Shown: one piece after another, positions 55,998-64,000 of the stretch
Numbering within the stretch: the stretch's first letter is position 1
Layout of the letters: every line of letters begins with the position of its first letter
Source: Pantoea nemavictus
GTDB lineage: Bacteria > Pseudomonadota > Gammaproteobacteria > Enterobacterales > Enterobacteriaceae
DNA length: 64,000 bases
Assembly: GCF_037479095.1 (NCBI RefSeq)
Contig: NZ_JBBGZW010000001.1
Location: forward strand, 1,178,001 to 1,242,000
Direction of reading: 5' to 3'
Notes under the pieces: model-generated
Told to the model about the DNA's origin: nothing
Database searches by the model: none
What the model saw: only the letters and a program-made list of their open reading frames with translations
Translations under genes and position numbers: made by a program

Positions 55998-56903
55998 ATG
56001 AAACGCCCGGATTATCGAACGCTTCAGGCGCTGGATGCTGTGATTCGCGAGCGCGGCTTCGAGCGCGCCGCGCAAAAACTCTGTATTACGCAATCTGCGG
56101 TTTCGCAGCGTATTAAACAGCTGGAAAATTTATTCGGTCAGCCGCTGTTGGTGCGCACCGTGCCGCCGCGCCCCACCGAACAGGGACAAAAACTGCTGGC
56201 GTTATTGCATCAGGTTGAGCTGCTGGAAGAGGAGTGGCTGGGTGACGATAACGGCGGTACCACGCCGCTGCTACTGTCGCTGGCGGTTAACGCCGACAGT
56301 CTGGCAACCTGGCTGCTGCCCGCCCTGAAAGATGTGCTGGCCGATTCGCCGGTGCGCCTGAATTTACAGGTAGAAGATGAAACCCGCACCCAGGAACGTC
56401 TGCGTCGCGGTGAAGTGGTTGGCGCGGTGAGTATTCAGCCACAACCCCTGCCAAGCTGTTTGGTTGATCAGCTGGGTGCGCTCGACTATCTGTTCTGCGC
56501 CTCGCCTGATTTCGCCGCACGTTATTTCCCCAACGGCGTGACCCGCTCCGCATTGCTGAAAGCACCGGCGGTAGCATTTGATCATTTAGATGATATGCAT
56601 CAGGCGTTTTTGCAGCAGAACTTTGACCTGTCGCCAGGCAGCGTGCCCTGCCACATCGTTAACTCGTCAGAAGCCTTTGTGCAGTTGGCGCGCCAAGGTT
56701 CGGTGTGCTGTATGATTCCGCATCTGCAGATTGAGCGCGAGCTGGCGCAAGGTGAGCTGGTAGATTTGACGCCAGGTTTGTATCAGCGTCGCATGCTGTA
56801 CTGGCACCGTTTTGCCCCAGAAAGCCGTTTGATGCGCAGCGTAACGGATGCGCTGATTGCGCACGGACATCGCGTGCTGCGCCAGGATGTTTTGCCTGCA
56901 TAA
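55998..56903 (+). CDS. argP: ArgP (IciA), LysR-type regulator of arginine/lysine genes
   Basis: The protein has 301 residues from ATG 55998, with GAGAGA upstream. The winged helix-turn-helix is in [21 protein letters not shown]. The effector domain is close to E. coli ArgP ([20 protein letters not shown]). It activates argO with arginine and is antagonised by lysine; argO lies 5.3 kb away in this genome, because of the inserted accessory island. Confidence 0.97.
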   Translation: MKRPDYRTLQALDAVIRERGFERAAQKLCITQSAVSQRIKQLENLFGQPLLVRTVPPRPTEQGQKLLALLHQVELLEEEWLGDDNGGTTPLLLSLAVNADSLATWLLPALKDVLADSPVRLNLQVEDETRTQERLRRGEVVGAVSIQPQPLPSCLVDQLGALDYLFCASPDFAARYFPNGVTRSALLKAPAVAFDHLDDMHQAFLQQNFDLSPGSVPCHIVNSSEAFVQLARQGSVCCMIPHLQIERELAQGELVDLTPGLYQRRMLYWHRFAPESRLMRSVTDALIAHGHRVLRQDVLPA

Positions 56904-56941
56904 TGATCAGGTCGCCATAAACGGCGACCTGACTCAAAGCC

Positions 56942-57670
56942 TTACGGCGTATTCGGTTTAATCTCGAACACCACATCCACCTGATCGTCAAAGTGAATGC
57001 TCTGCTGCTCGTAAGTTTGCTGTGCGGTGGTGTCAGCCGGCGCTGCCGCGGCTTTGTACATCCGCGCCATCGGCATTGGTTGGTAGTTAGCAACGTGGTA
57101 ACGAATGCTGTAGACCGAACCCAGTTTAGCGTTGAAGCCTTCAGCCAGCGCATTGGCCTGCTGCGTGGCGTTAGCAATCGCCACTTTACGCGCCTTCTCT
57201 TTATAGCTGTCAGGATTGGCCACACCCAACTCTACCGACCGAATTTCATTCAGGCCGGATTTTAGCGCGCCATCCAGCAGCTCGTTCAGCTTATCCAGCT
57301 GACGCAGCGTCACCTGTACCTGACGCTCCGCACGATAACCTTTCAGCACCGATTTGCCTTCTTTGGTGTAGTCATACTCCGGTTGGGTGCTGAGGTTTGC
57401 CGCATCAATATCTTTTTTCTCGATGCCATTCTTTTGCAGGAAATCGAAATATTGCGCCACGCGGTCATCAGCCTGTTTCTTCGCTTCCGCCGCGTCTTTC
57501 GACGAAACATTCACCACAATAGCGAGCGTGGCGATATCGGGCGTGGCATCAACGCTTGCCTGTCCTGACGTCACCACATGCGGTCCATTTGGTAATTCAC
57601 CCGCGTGGACTAAACCGGACAGTGCGCCGGTGCTCATTACGGCGGCCAGCGCCAGTGCTTTCAGTTTCAC
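56942..57670 (-). CDS. yggE: YggE, SIMPL-domain periplasmic protein
   Basis: The protein has 242 residues from GTG 57670, chosen because AGGAGG lies six bases upstream and the E. coli signal peptide aligns (VKLKALALAAVMSTGALS...HA-GE). An ATG 39 bases upstream gives an unlikely longer signal. The SIMPL (DUF541) domain includes VTSGQASVDATPDIATLAI and RSVELGVANPDSYKEKAR. It is an oxidative-stress-related protein of unclear mechanism that forms oligomers in homologs. Confidence 0.95.
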   Translation of the reverse strand: MKLKALALAAVMSTGALSGLVHAGELPNGPHVVTSGQASVDATPDIATLAIVVNVSSKDAAEAKKQADDRVAQYFDFLQKNGIEKKDIDAANLSTQPEYDYTKEGKSVLKGYRAERQVQVTLRQLDKLNELLDGALKSGLNEIRSVELGVANPDSYKEKARKVAIANATQQANALAEGFNAKLGSVYSIRYHVANYQPMPMARMYKAAAAPADTTAQQTYEQQSIHFDDQVDVVFEIKPNTP

Positions 57671-57889
57671 GAAAGTCCTCCTTGAGGGATTCAATTTACA
57701 GGTCGCCACTATGGCTAAACCTAAAACACATTAACATGTGTGCTTATCTGATTTTTAAACTGACTAAAAGTTCGGGCATGCTGCGGTTTAAACCTGGCCG
57801 CGATCGCAAATTTTAATGAACAGGTTGGCCGAAACCTCATTTAAACGTTTCTATTAAAGAAACACCTCTGCATTCGGGAGAGTTGCATT

Positions 57890-59197
57890 ATGACAGAACA
57901 GCCGCTGAGCCAAACCGCTGCCAGCCTTCCCGCCGGACGTACGCGCTTTCTGATGCTCGGCCTGGTGTTTATCAACATCATCATCAACTATATGGATCGC
58001 ACTAACCTGTCGGTTGCCGCCACGGAAATGGCCGGAGAGCTGCGCTTCACGCCGCTGGAAATGGGGTTAATCTTCTCAGCGTTCGGCTGGATTTACGCCG
58101 CCCTGCAGATCCCCGGCGGCTTCCTGATTGATCGCCTTGGCGCGCGCGTGGTGTATGGCGTTGGTCTGTTCGTCTGGTCTTTAATCACCGCGCTGCATGC
58201 GCTTGCCAACAGTTTTACTGCGCTATTTGGCCTGCGGCTCGGCGTGGGCGCGTTTGAAGCGCCAGTGATGCCCGCCAACAATCGGGTGATCTCCAGCTGG
58301 TTCCCAGAACAGGAGCGCGCCAGCGCCATTGGTATCTACTCTTCAGCGCAGTTTGTTGGCCTGGCCTGCATGACACCGCTGCTGTTTCATGTGCAGGCTG
58401 CGTTTGGCTGGCGCGGACTGTTTTTGATTACCGGTTTGGCGGGCATGATTTGGTCGCTGGTGTGGTATTGGCTTTACCGCGAGCCAAACCACCATAAAGG
58501 TGTGTCCGACGCTGAACTGAACTACCTGCGCAGTAACGGTGCGCTCCTGGAGAGTGAGCATAAGAATCAATCACCGCAAGCGCGCTGGAGCGATTTGGCG
58601 CAGATGTTCCGCAGCCGCAAATTGGTCGGCATCTATATTGGTCAGTTCACCATCTCTGCCACCTTCTGGTTCTTTCTCACCTGGTTCCCGACCTATCTGG
58701 TGGAATATCGCCATATGGGATTCATCAAAAGCGGCTATGTCGCCTCAGTGCCCTACTTCGCCGCCTTCTGCGGAGTTTTGCTGGCCGGCTTTGCCTCAGA
58801 TCGTATGATACGACGCGGCGTGTCCGCCAGCGTGGCGCGTAAGCTGCCGGTAATTCTTGGCCTGTTCCTGACGCTGTTTATCCTGGGTGCCAATTACACC
58901 AATGATTCCGCGCTGATCATTCTGTTTATGTCGCTGGCGTTCTTCGGTAACGGTCTGGCAACCATCACCTGGGTGTTTGTGACGGCGCTGGCGCCGCGTC
59001 ATTTGATTGGCCTGGCGGGTGGGGTGTTTAACTTTACCGGCGCGCTGTCATCGATCGTCGTGCCGATTGCCATCGGCGCGCTGATTGATGGCAACAACTT
59101 CGCGCCAGCACTGGCATTTATTGCGGTTCTGGCCGCGATTGGCATCTGCAGCTATCTGTTTATCGTCGGGAAAATCGACCATGTTAGCGCGGGCTGA
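57890..59197 (+). CDS. MFS transporter, anion:cation symporter (ACS) family
   Basis: The protein has 435 residues with twelve predicted helices. The ACS pattern is clear: FINIIINYMDRTNLSVAAT in helix 1, the motif GGFLIDRLGARVVYGVGLF and SWFPEQERASAIGIYSSAQF after helix 4. Relatives carry hexuronates, galactonate, phthalate or other organic anions. The stop overlaps the convergent iclR-type gene by 14 bases. It is probably the uptake part of a small catabolic island with the regulator and FAD enzyme. Confidence 0.93.
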   Translation: MTEQPLSQTAASLPAGRTRFLMLGLVFINIIINYMDRTNLSVAATEMAGELRFTPLEMGLIFSAFGWIYAALQIPGGFLIDRLGARVVYGVGLFVWSLITALHALANSFTALFGLRLGVGAFEAPVMPANNRVISSWFPEQERASAIGIYSSAQFVGLACMTPLLFHVQAAFGWRGLFLITGLAGMIWSLVWYWLYREPNHHKGVSDAELNYLRSNGALLESEHKNQSPQARWSDLAQMFRSRKLVGIYIGQFTISATFWFFLTWFPTYLVEYRHMGFIKSGYVASVPYFAAFCGVLLAGFASDRMIRRGVSASVARKLPVILGLFLTLFILGANYTNDSALIILFMSLAFFGNGLATITWVFVTALAPRHLIGLAGGVFNFTGALSSIVVPIAIGALIDGNNFAPALAFIAVLAAIGICSYLFIVGKIDHVSAG

Positions 59198-59882
59198 CAA
59201 CTATCTGCGCCAGCGATTGCAGCTGTTGCAACCGCTGCGCGAGATGCGCCTCATCGTGCTGCCAGATTTTGGCAAAGGCCAGCGCCGCGCGATTGTGATT
59301 AATCGGCTGCGCCATGCTGATTTCACCGTCATCACGATGCCAAATCAGATGATCTGCCGCACGCTTGCGTGCCAGCAGCGGCGCAATCTGCTGCCACTGT
59401 TCGTCGCTAAAACGCGGGCGCAGCACCTCATCACTTTCGGCAGCCAGCAACGACACGCCAATCACCGACTGCCACGCAGGCAGCATGCGGAAACCCGCCA
59501 GCGCCTGGCTGGCGTTGGTGCGCTCACCCGGCTCGGAGTGCCAGATATAGATCACCTGATCTTCCCACAGCACGCCCAGCGCCACCACAATGTCGCGCGG
59601 CGCGTGCATTTCCAGCTGCGGCAGCGCCTGAGCAAACAGCGAGGAGCCGCGAATCGCCTGCGCCGCCAGCGCGTGAATGCCGGGACCGGGCAGATAGCGC
59701 CGGTGCTCATCCTGCGTCGTCAATCCGATGGAAGCCATGGTCATCAGCAGGCGATTAACGCGCGTACTGTTCATCCCCATCTGACGCGCCAGTTCGCGAC
59801 AGCCCACGGCTTTATCGCTGGAGACCAGATATTGCAGGCAGCGAATACCGTCGATCAGGCTTTGGTTGGGTTGAGAAGACAT
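59184..59882 (-). CDS. IclR family transcriptional regulator
   Basis: The protein has 232 residues. The N-terminal winged helix domain (about 8-65, GCRELARQMGMNSTRVNRLLMT) is followed by an IclR effector domain with VVALGVLWEDQVIYIWHSEP and AWQSVIGVSLLAAE. Members bind small acids. It is divergent from the FAD oxidoreductase (54 bp) and convergent with the MFS gene, so it probably controls both. Confidence 0.92.
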   Translation of the reverse strand: MSSQPNQSLIDGIRCLQYLVSSDKAVGCRELARQMGMNSTRVNRLLMTMASIGLTTQDEHRRYLPGPGIHALAAQAIRGSSLFAQALPQLEMHAPRDIVVALGVLWEDQVIYIWHSEPGERTNASQALAGFRMLPAWQSVIGVSLLAAESDEVLRPRFSDEQWQQIAPLLARKRAADHLIWHRDDGEISMAQPINHNRAALAFAKIWQHDEAHLAQRLQQLQSLAQIVVSPR

Positions 59883-59936
59883 AGATCACCTGCGGCGGGG
59901 AAAACTCAATCTTAGCCTTAGAGTTAGAGGAATGAA

Positions 59937-62198
59937 ATGATGCAAACTTTCTCTTCGCAAAATGCGCGTCACTTTCCGCAGCAGCGATTACATGCGGACT
60001 TACTGATTGCTGGCGGTGGATTAGCGGGCGTGTGTGCGGCATTGGCCGCCGCGCGTGATGGCCTTAGCGTAATATTGATACAGGATCGCCCGGTATTAGG
60101 CGGCAACGCCTCCAGCGAAGTGCGTTTGTGGGCCAATGGCGCCACCTCGCACATGGGTAATAATAATCGCTGGGCGCGCGAAGGCGGTATCATGGGCGAG
60201 ATCATGGAGGAGAACCTGTGGCGCAATAAAGAAGGAAATCCGGTGCTGTTCGATATGGTGCTGCTGGATATCGTACAGTCGCAGACCGGTCTAACGTTAC
60301 TGCTTAACACCGTGGTTACCGACATCGAAAAATCCGGCCGCAGCCTGCAGGCGGTGCGGGCTTTTAACGCCATTAATCAAACCCAGTATCACGTCTCGGC
60401 GGCGCAGTTTATCGATGCCAGCGGCGATGGCGTGTTGGGGTATCTGGCTGGCGCGGCGCATCGCGTGGGAGCAGAATCCATTGAAGAGTTTGGCGAGAAG
60501 ATGGCACCGGGCGAGAATTTCGGTCACAAGCTCGGACACTCGATCTACTTCTACACCAAGCGCTCTTCCCAGCCGGTGCGCTTCGTGCCGCCCTCTTTCG
60601 CGCTAAAAGAGATCAACGCGATTCCGCGTTACAGACGCCTGACCTCAGCACTGAACGGCTGCGACTTATGGTGGCTGGAATGGGGCGGACGGCTTGATAC
60701 CGTGCATGAGAGCGAAACCATCAAATGGGAGCTGTGGAAAATCGTTTGGGGCGTGTGGGATTACATCAAAAACTCCGGCGAATTCCCCGATGCCGACAAC
60801 CTCACCCTCGAATGGGTTGGCCTGATTCCCGGCAAGCGCGAAAGTCGGCGTTTTCTCGGCGATACCCTGCTCTGCCAGCAGGATATTATCGAGCAGCGCG
60901 ATCATTACGATGCGGTCGCGTATGGCGGCTGGTCGATTGATCTGCATCCAGCCGATGGCGTATACAGCGAGCACGATGGCTGCCGCCAGTTTCACAGCAA
61001 AGGCACCTACACCATTCCATTCCGCGCGTTGTACAGCCAATCACTGGATAATCTGTTGTTAACTGGCCGGCTCATCTCCGCCACTCACGTCGCTTTTGGC
61101 AGCGCACGCGTGATGTGCACCTGCGGCGTGCTGGGTGAAGCCGTGGGTCGCGCGGCGTCGCTCTGCCAGCAACAGCAGATCACCCCCGCCGAACTGGCAC
61201 AGCCGGAGCGCGTGGGGCAGTTGCAGCAGCATCTGCTGCGCGCCGGCGCGTTTATCCCGCGACATCGGCTAGAGAATCCGGCGCGCAATGCCCACGTCAC
61301 CGTCAGCAGTACTTTTGAACTCCGCGCCCTGACCGCCGATGCCGGCTGGCAACCCCTGCAATCACGCTGTGCGCTACTGCTGCCGTTGAAAGCCGGTGAG
61401 CGCTTGCCAGCGATCGGGGTGCAACTGCGTGCCGCACAGACGCAGAAGCTGCAGGTATCGCTGCTTACCAGCGAGAATCCTGCCAATACCTGCGGCGATC
61501 GCCCGATCGCCACGCAGCATATTGAGGTCAACGATCAGGGCGCTTATCGTCTGAGCTTTGATTACCTCGCCGATTGCGATCGCTATCTGTTTATCGCTTT
61601 CGCAGAAAACCCAGCGATTGAGATAGCGCTCACCAGTCAGCGCTTGCCGGGTGTCATGATGGTGTTCAATAGCCTTAACCCGCGCGTGGCGAAACGCACG
61701 CGTCAAATTAACGATGGCGATTACGGCGTCGACGAGTTTGATTTTTGGCTGCCGCGCCGAGCGCCACAGCAGATCCTGCTGGCCTTTGCGCTGGAAACGC
61801 CGCTGCAGTTGTGGCACCGCGACTATCTGCTCAACGGCAAGTTACGTCCGGAACAGCACACCAACTGCTGGGTACCCGCACCGGATGACCCGCATCCCAA
61901 CGTCAGCTGGCAATGGCCGCAGCCGCAGCAGGCCCGCCAGATCACCCTGCTGTTTGATAACGATTTTGATCATGCAATGGAAACGGTGCAGATGGGCCAT
62001 GCGCAGGCGGTTACGCCGCACTGCACCACGCATTATCGCCTGTGGCTGGATGAGATGTTGCTGGCCGAGGTGACGGAGAATCACCACTCGCTTTGCCATC
62101 ACCGGGTTCCGCAGGATGCGACCTTCCAGCAGATTCGGCTCGAGCTGCTGGCCAGTGCAGGCGCGCTGCCTGCACTGTATGGCCTGCATCTGGATTAA
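59937..62198 (+). CDS. FAD-dependent oxidoreductase (FAD_oxidored family) with beta-rich C-terminal extension
   Basis: The protein has 753 residues from ATG 59937 (a second ATG follows immediately), with TTAGAGG before. The FAD Rossmann motif is [20 protein letters not shown] (about 23-42), followed by [20 protein letters not shown]. Residues about 1-440 form the catalytic part. Residues about 455-753 look like beta-sandwich domains ([33 protein letters not shown]). Family members accompany sugar and polyol degradation operons. The substrate is not known. It overlaps the argO stop by four bases. Confidence 0.88.
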   Translation: MMQTFSSQNARHFPQQRLHADLLIAGGGLAGVCAALAAARDGLSVILIQDRPVLGGNASSEVRLWANGATSHMGNNNRWAREGGIMGEIMEENLWRNKEGNPVLFDMVLLDIVQSQTGLTLLLNTVVTDIEKSGRSLQAVRAFNAINQTQYHVSAAQFIDASGDGVLGYLAGAAHRVGAESIEEFGEKMAPGENFGHKLGHSIYFYTKRSSQPVRFVPPSFALKEINAIPRYRRLTSALNGCDLWWLEWGGRLDTVHESETIKWELWKIVWGVWDYIKNSGEFPDADNLTLEWVGLIPGKRESRRFLGDTLLCQQDIIEQRDHYDAVAYGGWSIDLHPADGVYSEHDGCRQFHSKGTYTIPFRALYSQSLDNLLLTGRLISATHVAFGSARVMCTCGVLGEAVGRAASLCQQQQITPAELAQPERVGQLQQHLLRAGAFIPRHRLENPARNAHVTVSSTFELRALTADAGWQPLQSRCALLLPLKAGERLPAIGVQLRAAQTQKLQVSLLTSENPANTCGDRPIATQHIEVNDQGAYRLSFDYLADCDRYLFIAFAENPAIEIALTSQRLPGVMMVFNSLNPRVAKRTRQINDGDYGVDEFDFWLPRRAPQQILLAFALETPLQLWHRDYLLNGKLRPEQHTNCWVPAPDDPHPNVSWQWPQPQQARQITLLFDNDFDHAMETVQMGHAQAVTPHCTTHYRLWLDEMLLAEVTENHHSLCHHRVPQDATFQQIRLELLASAGALPALYGLHLD

Positions 62199-62818
62199 AA
62201 GGCAGCCATGCCCTGACGCGCCAGCTGAATGGCGATAAACCACATCACGCCGCCGACTAACAGATTGATAATCCGCTGCGCCCGTACGGTACGCAGGCGC
62301 GGTGATAGCCATGCCGCCAGCAAAGCCAGGCCGAAGAACCAGATGATCGATGCACTTACGGTGCCCAGAGCAAACCAGCGGCGTGCATCCGCGGAGGGCA
62401 GCTGGCTGCCGAGGCTGCCGAGCACCACAAAGGTATCGAGATAGACATGCGGATTAAGCCAGGTGACCGCAAGGATAGTGGCGATGATGCGCCAGCGCCC
62501 CTGCTTCAACTCCGCGTCAGACGTTAGCGACACATCACCTTGCCAGGCACTGCGCAGCGCACCCCAGCCATACCACAGCAGAAACGCGACGCCCGCCCAG
62601 GTAATCAGCATCAGCAGCATCGGTGATTGATTGAGCAACGCGCTACCGCCAAAAATACCGCCGCAGATCAGCGCAATATCGCTGAGGGTACAGAGCGAAG
62701 CGGTCATCAGATGGTAGTGGCGCTTAATGCCTTGATTCATTACGAAAGCGTTTTGCGGACCTAGCGGCAGAATAAGCGCAGCACCTAAAGCAAGCCCTTG
62801 TAAATAAACAGATAACAC
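62195..62818 (-). CDS. argO: Arginine exporter ArgO
   Basis: The protein has 207 residues with six membrane helices. The LysE/ArgO motif is [20 protein letters not shown], and later [15 protein letters not shown] is present. It exports arginine (and canavanine) and is activated by ArgP in E. coli. Its normal neighbour yggE has been moved about 4.5 kb away by the island inserted here. It is downstream of mscS on the same strand. Confidence 0.97.
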   Translation of the reverse strand: MLSVYLQGLALGAALILPLGPQNAFVMNQGIKRHYHLMTASLCTLSDIALICGGIFGGSALLNQSPMLLMLITWAGVAFLLWYGWGALRSAWQGDVSLTSDAELKQGRWRIIATILAVTWLNPHVYLDTFVVLGSLGSQLPSADARRWFALGTVSASIIWFFGLALLAAWLSPRLRTVRAQRIINLLVGGVMWFIAIQLARQGMAAF

Positions 62819-62916
62819 AGCGATATTCCTGAAAATTGGGGAGATGCTGTGCAGTATAGTGACGCGAGGTTATTAGAGGAAATTGAAAAAATTAATTGGG
62901 TATTAGCTTAATTAAT

Positions 62917-62941
62917 AAGAAAGGCACCCGCAGGTGCCTTG
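62917..62941 (-). terminator. Terminator after mscS
   Basis: AAGGCACCTGCGGGTGCCTT read on minus, followed by TCTTATT. It begins about 7 bp after the mscS stop and separates mscS from argO. Confidence 0.9.
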
Positions 62942-62946
62942 CTCAG

Positions 62947-63822
62947 TTACTCGGTGCGGGCGGGCAGCTGTTGCTCGCTCTTCACCTGATGCAGATGCAC
63001 ATCCATCTGCGGGTAAGGAATACCGATGCCGTTCGCGTCCAGCGTACGTTTGAAGTTCTTCATCAGATCCCAGTAGACGTTCTGCAGATCGCTACTTTTG
63101 CTCCAGCAGCGCACCACGAAATTGAGCGACGATGCAGCCAGTTCATTCAGGCCAATCTGGATGCCCAGATCTTTTAATACGCGCTCATCCGCTTCAACCA
63201 CTTCCTTGAACAGCGCAATCACTTGATCGACATCCGCATCGTAGGCCACGCCAATAATGAATTCATTACGGCGGATCGGCTCACGCGAATAGTTAATGAT
63301 ATTGCCGGCGATGATTTTACCGTTTGGCACCACCACGATTTTGCCATCGGCGCTTTTCAGCGTGGTAGAGAAGATCTGCACATTCTGTACGGTACCCATC
63401 ACGCCGCCAAGATCAACAAACTCACCGGTTTTGAACGGACGGAAAGTAACCAACAGTACGCCCGCCGCGAGATTCGACAGCGAACCTTGCAATGCCAAAC
63501 CGACGGCCAAACCGGCGGCACCCAGCACGGCGATCACCGACGCGGTTTGCACCCCGACGCGGCCCAGTGCGGCAATAATGGTGAAGGCGATAATGCCGTA
63601 ACGCACCATGGCAGAGAGAAAATCGGCCACTGTGGCATCAATATGACGCGCCAGCAGCACGCGGTTAATCGCATTAGAGATGATGCGGGCGATGAACATA
63701 CCGATAATGATGGTAATGATTGCCGCCACAATATTTACCGCGTAGCTCAGGATCAGTTCCTGATTGCGTACCAGCCATCCACCGGCACTGTTAATGCCAT
63801 TAACGACATCTAAGTCTTCCAT
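62947..63822 (-). CDS. mscS: Small-conductance mechanosensitive channel MscS
   Basis: The protein has 291 residues (E. coli 286). Three membrane helices are seen, and the pore helix (about 96-127) has the Gly/Ala pattern [21 protein letters not shown] beta domain follows ([20 protein letters not shown]) and a cytoplasmic vestibule. It releases solutes on hypo-osmotic shock. The longer C-terminal tail ([18 protein letters not shown]) is only slightly different from E. coli. Confidence 0.97.
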   Translation of the reverse strand: MEDLDVVNGINSAGGWLVRNQELILSYAVNIVAAIITIIIGMFIARIISNAINRVLLARHIDATVADFLSAMVRYGIIAFTIIAALGRVGVQTASVIAVLGAAGLAVGLALQGSLSNLAAGVLLVTFRPFKTGEFVDLGGVMGTVQNVQIFSTTLKSADGKIVVVPNGKIIAGNIINYSREPIRRNEFIIGVAYDADVDQVIALFKEVVEADERVLKDLGIQIGLNELAASSLNFVVRCWSKSSDLQNVYWDLMKNFKRTLDANGIGIPYPQMDVHLHQVKSEQQLPARTE

Positions 63823-63966
63823 TTGTTAGCCCTGTTAGTGAGTTTCCCGCAGGAAAATGCAAAAAACTGCCAGATTGACTCCGACACTCCGACTACAAGG
63901 GTAAACAATAATGGAGCGAAGCGCCAAAAATGGCCTGAATTTACGGGCTTTTCCAGATGAGACGCA

Positions 63967-63994
63967 TAAAAAAAGGCCCTTTCGGGCCTTTTTT
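63967..63994. terminator. Bidirectional terminator at right edge
   Basis: The stem AAAGGCCC-TTTC-GGGCCTTT has A7 on the left and T6 on the right. In E. coli order the next gene to the right is fbaA on the minus strand, and this would be its terminator; that gene is outside the window. Confidence 0.9.
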
Positions 63995-64000
63995 GTACTG

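Overview
The window comes from the chromosome of an enterobacterium. The gene order galR-lysA-lysR ... lysS-prfB ... recJ-dsbC-xerD-fldB-ygfX-sdhE-ygfZ-yqfA ... ygfF-gcvP-gcvH-gcvT-ubiI-ubiH-pepP-ygfB-zapA-ssrS-fau-serA-rpiA-argP-yggE ... argO-mscS is the Escherichia coli 62-65 minute backbone, and the encoded proteins are near full-length matches to those families as recalled. Moderately high GC, abundant short GC-rich palindromes and the kind of accessory genes present point to Erwiniaceae, Pantoea-like. The genus is an inference; the order is not in doubt.

Layout. (1) 1-5903: a tripartite RND efflux operon on the minus strand (adaptor, pump, outer-membrane factor running off the left edge), with a 174-bp tandem repeat between pump and outer-membrane factor. 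(2) 6391-12037: two tandem, partly near-identical genes for Ig-like-repeat surface proteins, each with its own conserved leader and terminator and an AT-rich, divergent domain in the middle. (3) 12337-14565: two OmrA/OmrB-type small RNAs separated by a PBP3-like transpeptidase gene and an ERIC element. (4) 14651-22099: a BisC-like molybdoenzyme, galR with its operator, a GNAT gene coupled to lysA, lysR and an MFS exporter. (5) 22463-28501: a lipoprotein with a chymotrypsin-like triad, then a six-gene operon (periplasmic binding protein, two DUF1989 proteins, two permeases, a third DUF1989 protein) preceded by an RpiR-type regulator. A good sigma-54 type promoter and NtrC-like upstream sites precede this operon, but it has no ATPase gene. 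(6) 28801-41423: lysS, prfB (with its programmed frameshift), a lipidated subtilisin autotransporter inserted between prfB and recJ, then recJ-dsbC-xerD, fldB, ygfX-sdhE, ygfZ and yqfA. (7) 41909-57670: ygfF, the glycine cleavage operon, ubiquinone hydroxylases with pepP and ygfB, zapA with 6S RNA and fau, serA, rpiA, argP and yggE. (8) 57890-62198: an accessory island (ACS-type MFS transporter, IclR regulator, FAD oxidoreductase) between yggE and argO. (9) argO and mscS, ending at a terminator.

How it fits together. The backbone handles lysine synthesis and export control, glycine/serine/one-carbon flow (gcvTHP, serA, fau), respiratory quinone synthesis, disulfide isomerisation, chromosome dimer resolution and release-factor supply. 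The accessory parts are envelope-facing (efflux, adhesins, autotransporter, lipoprotein protease) or nutrient-scavenging (the DUF1989 transporter operon, the MFS/IclR/FAD island). The best candidate for an undescribed system is the DUF1989/ABC operon at 23281-28501. The most unusual DNA structures are the four copies of a ~135-bp cloverleaf-like palindromic element, the 174-bp tandem array, and the paired adhesin genes with exchanged central domains.
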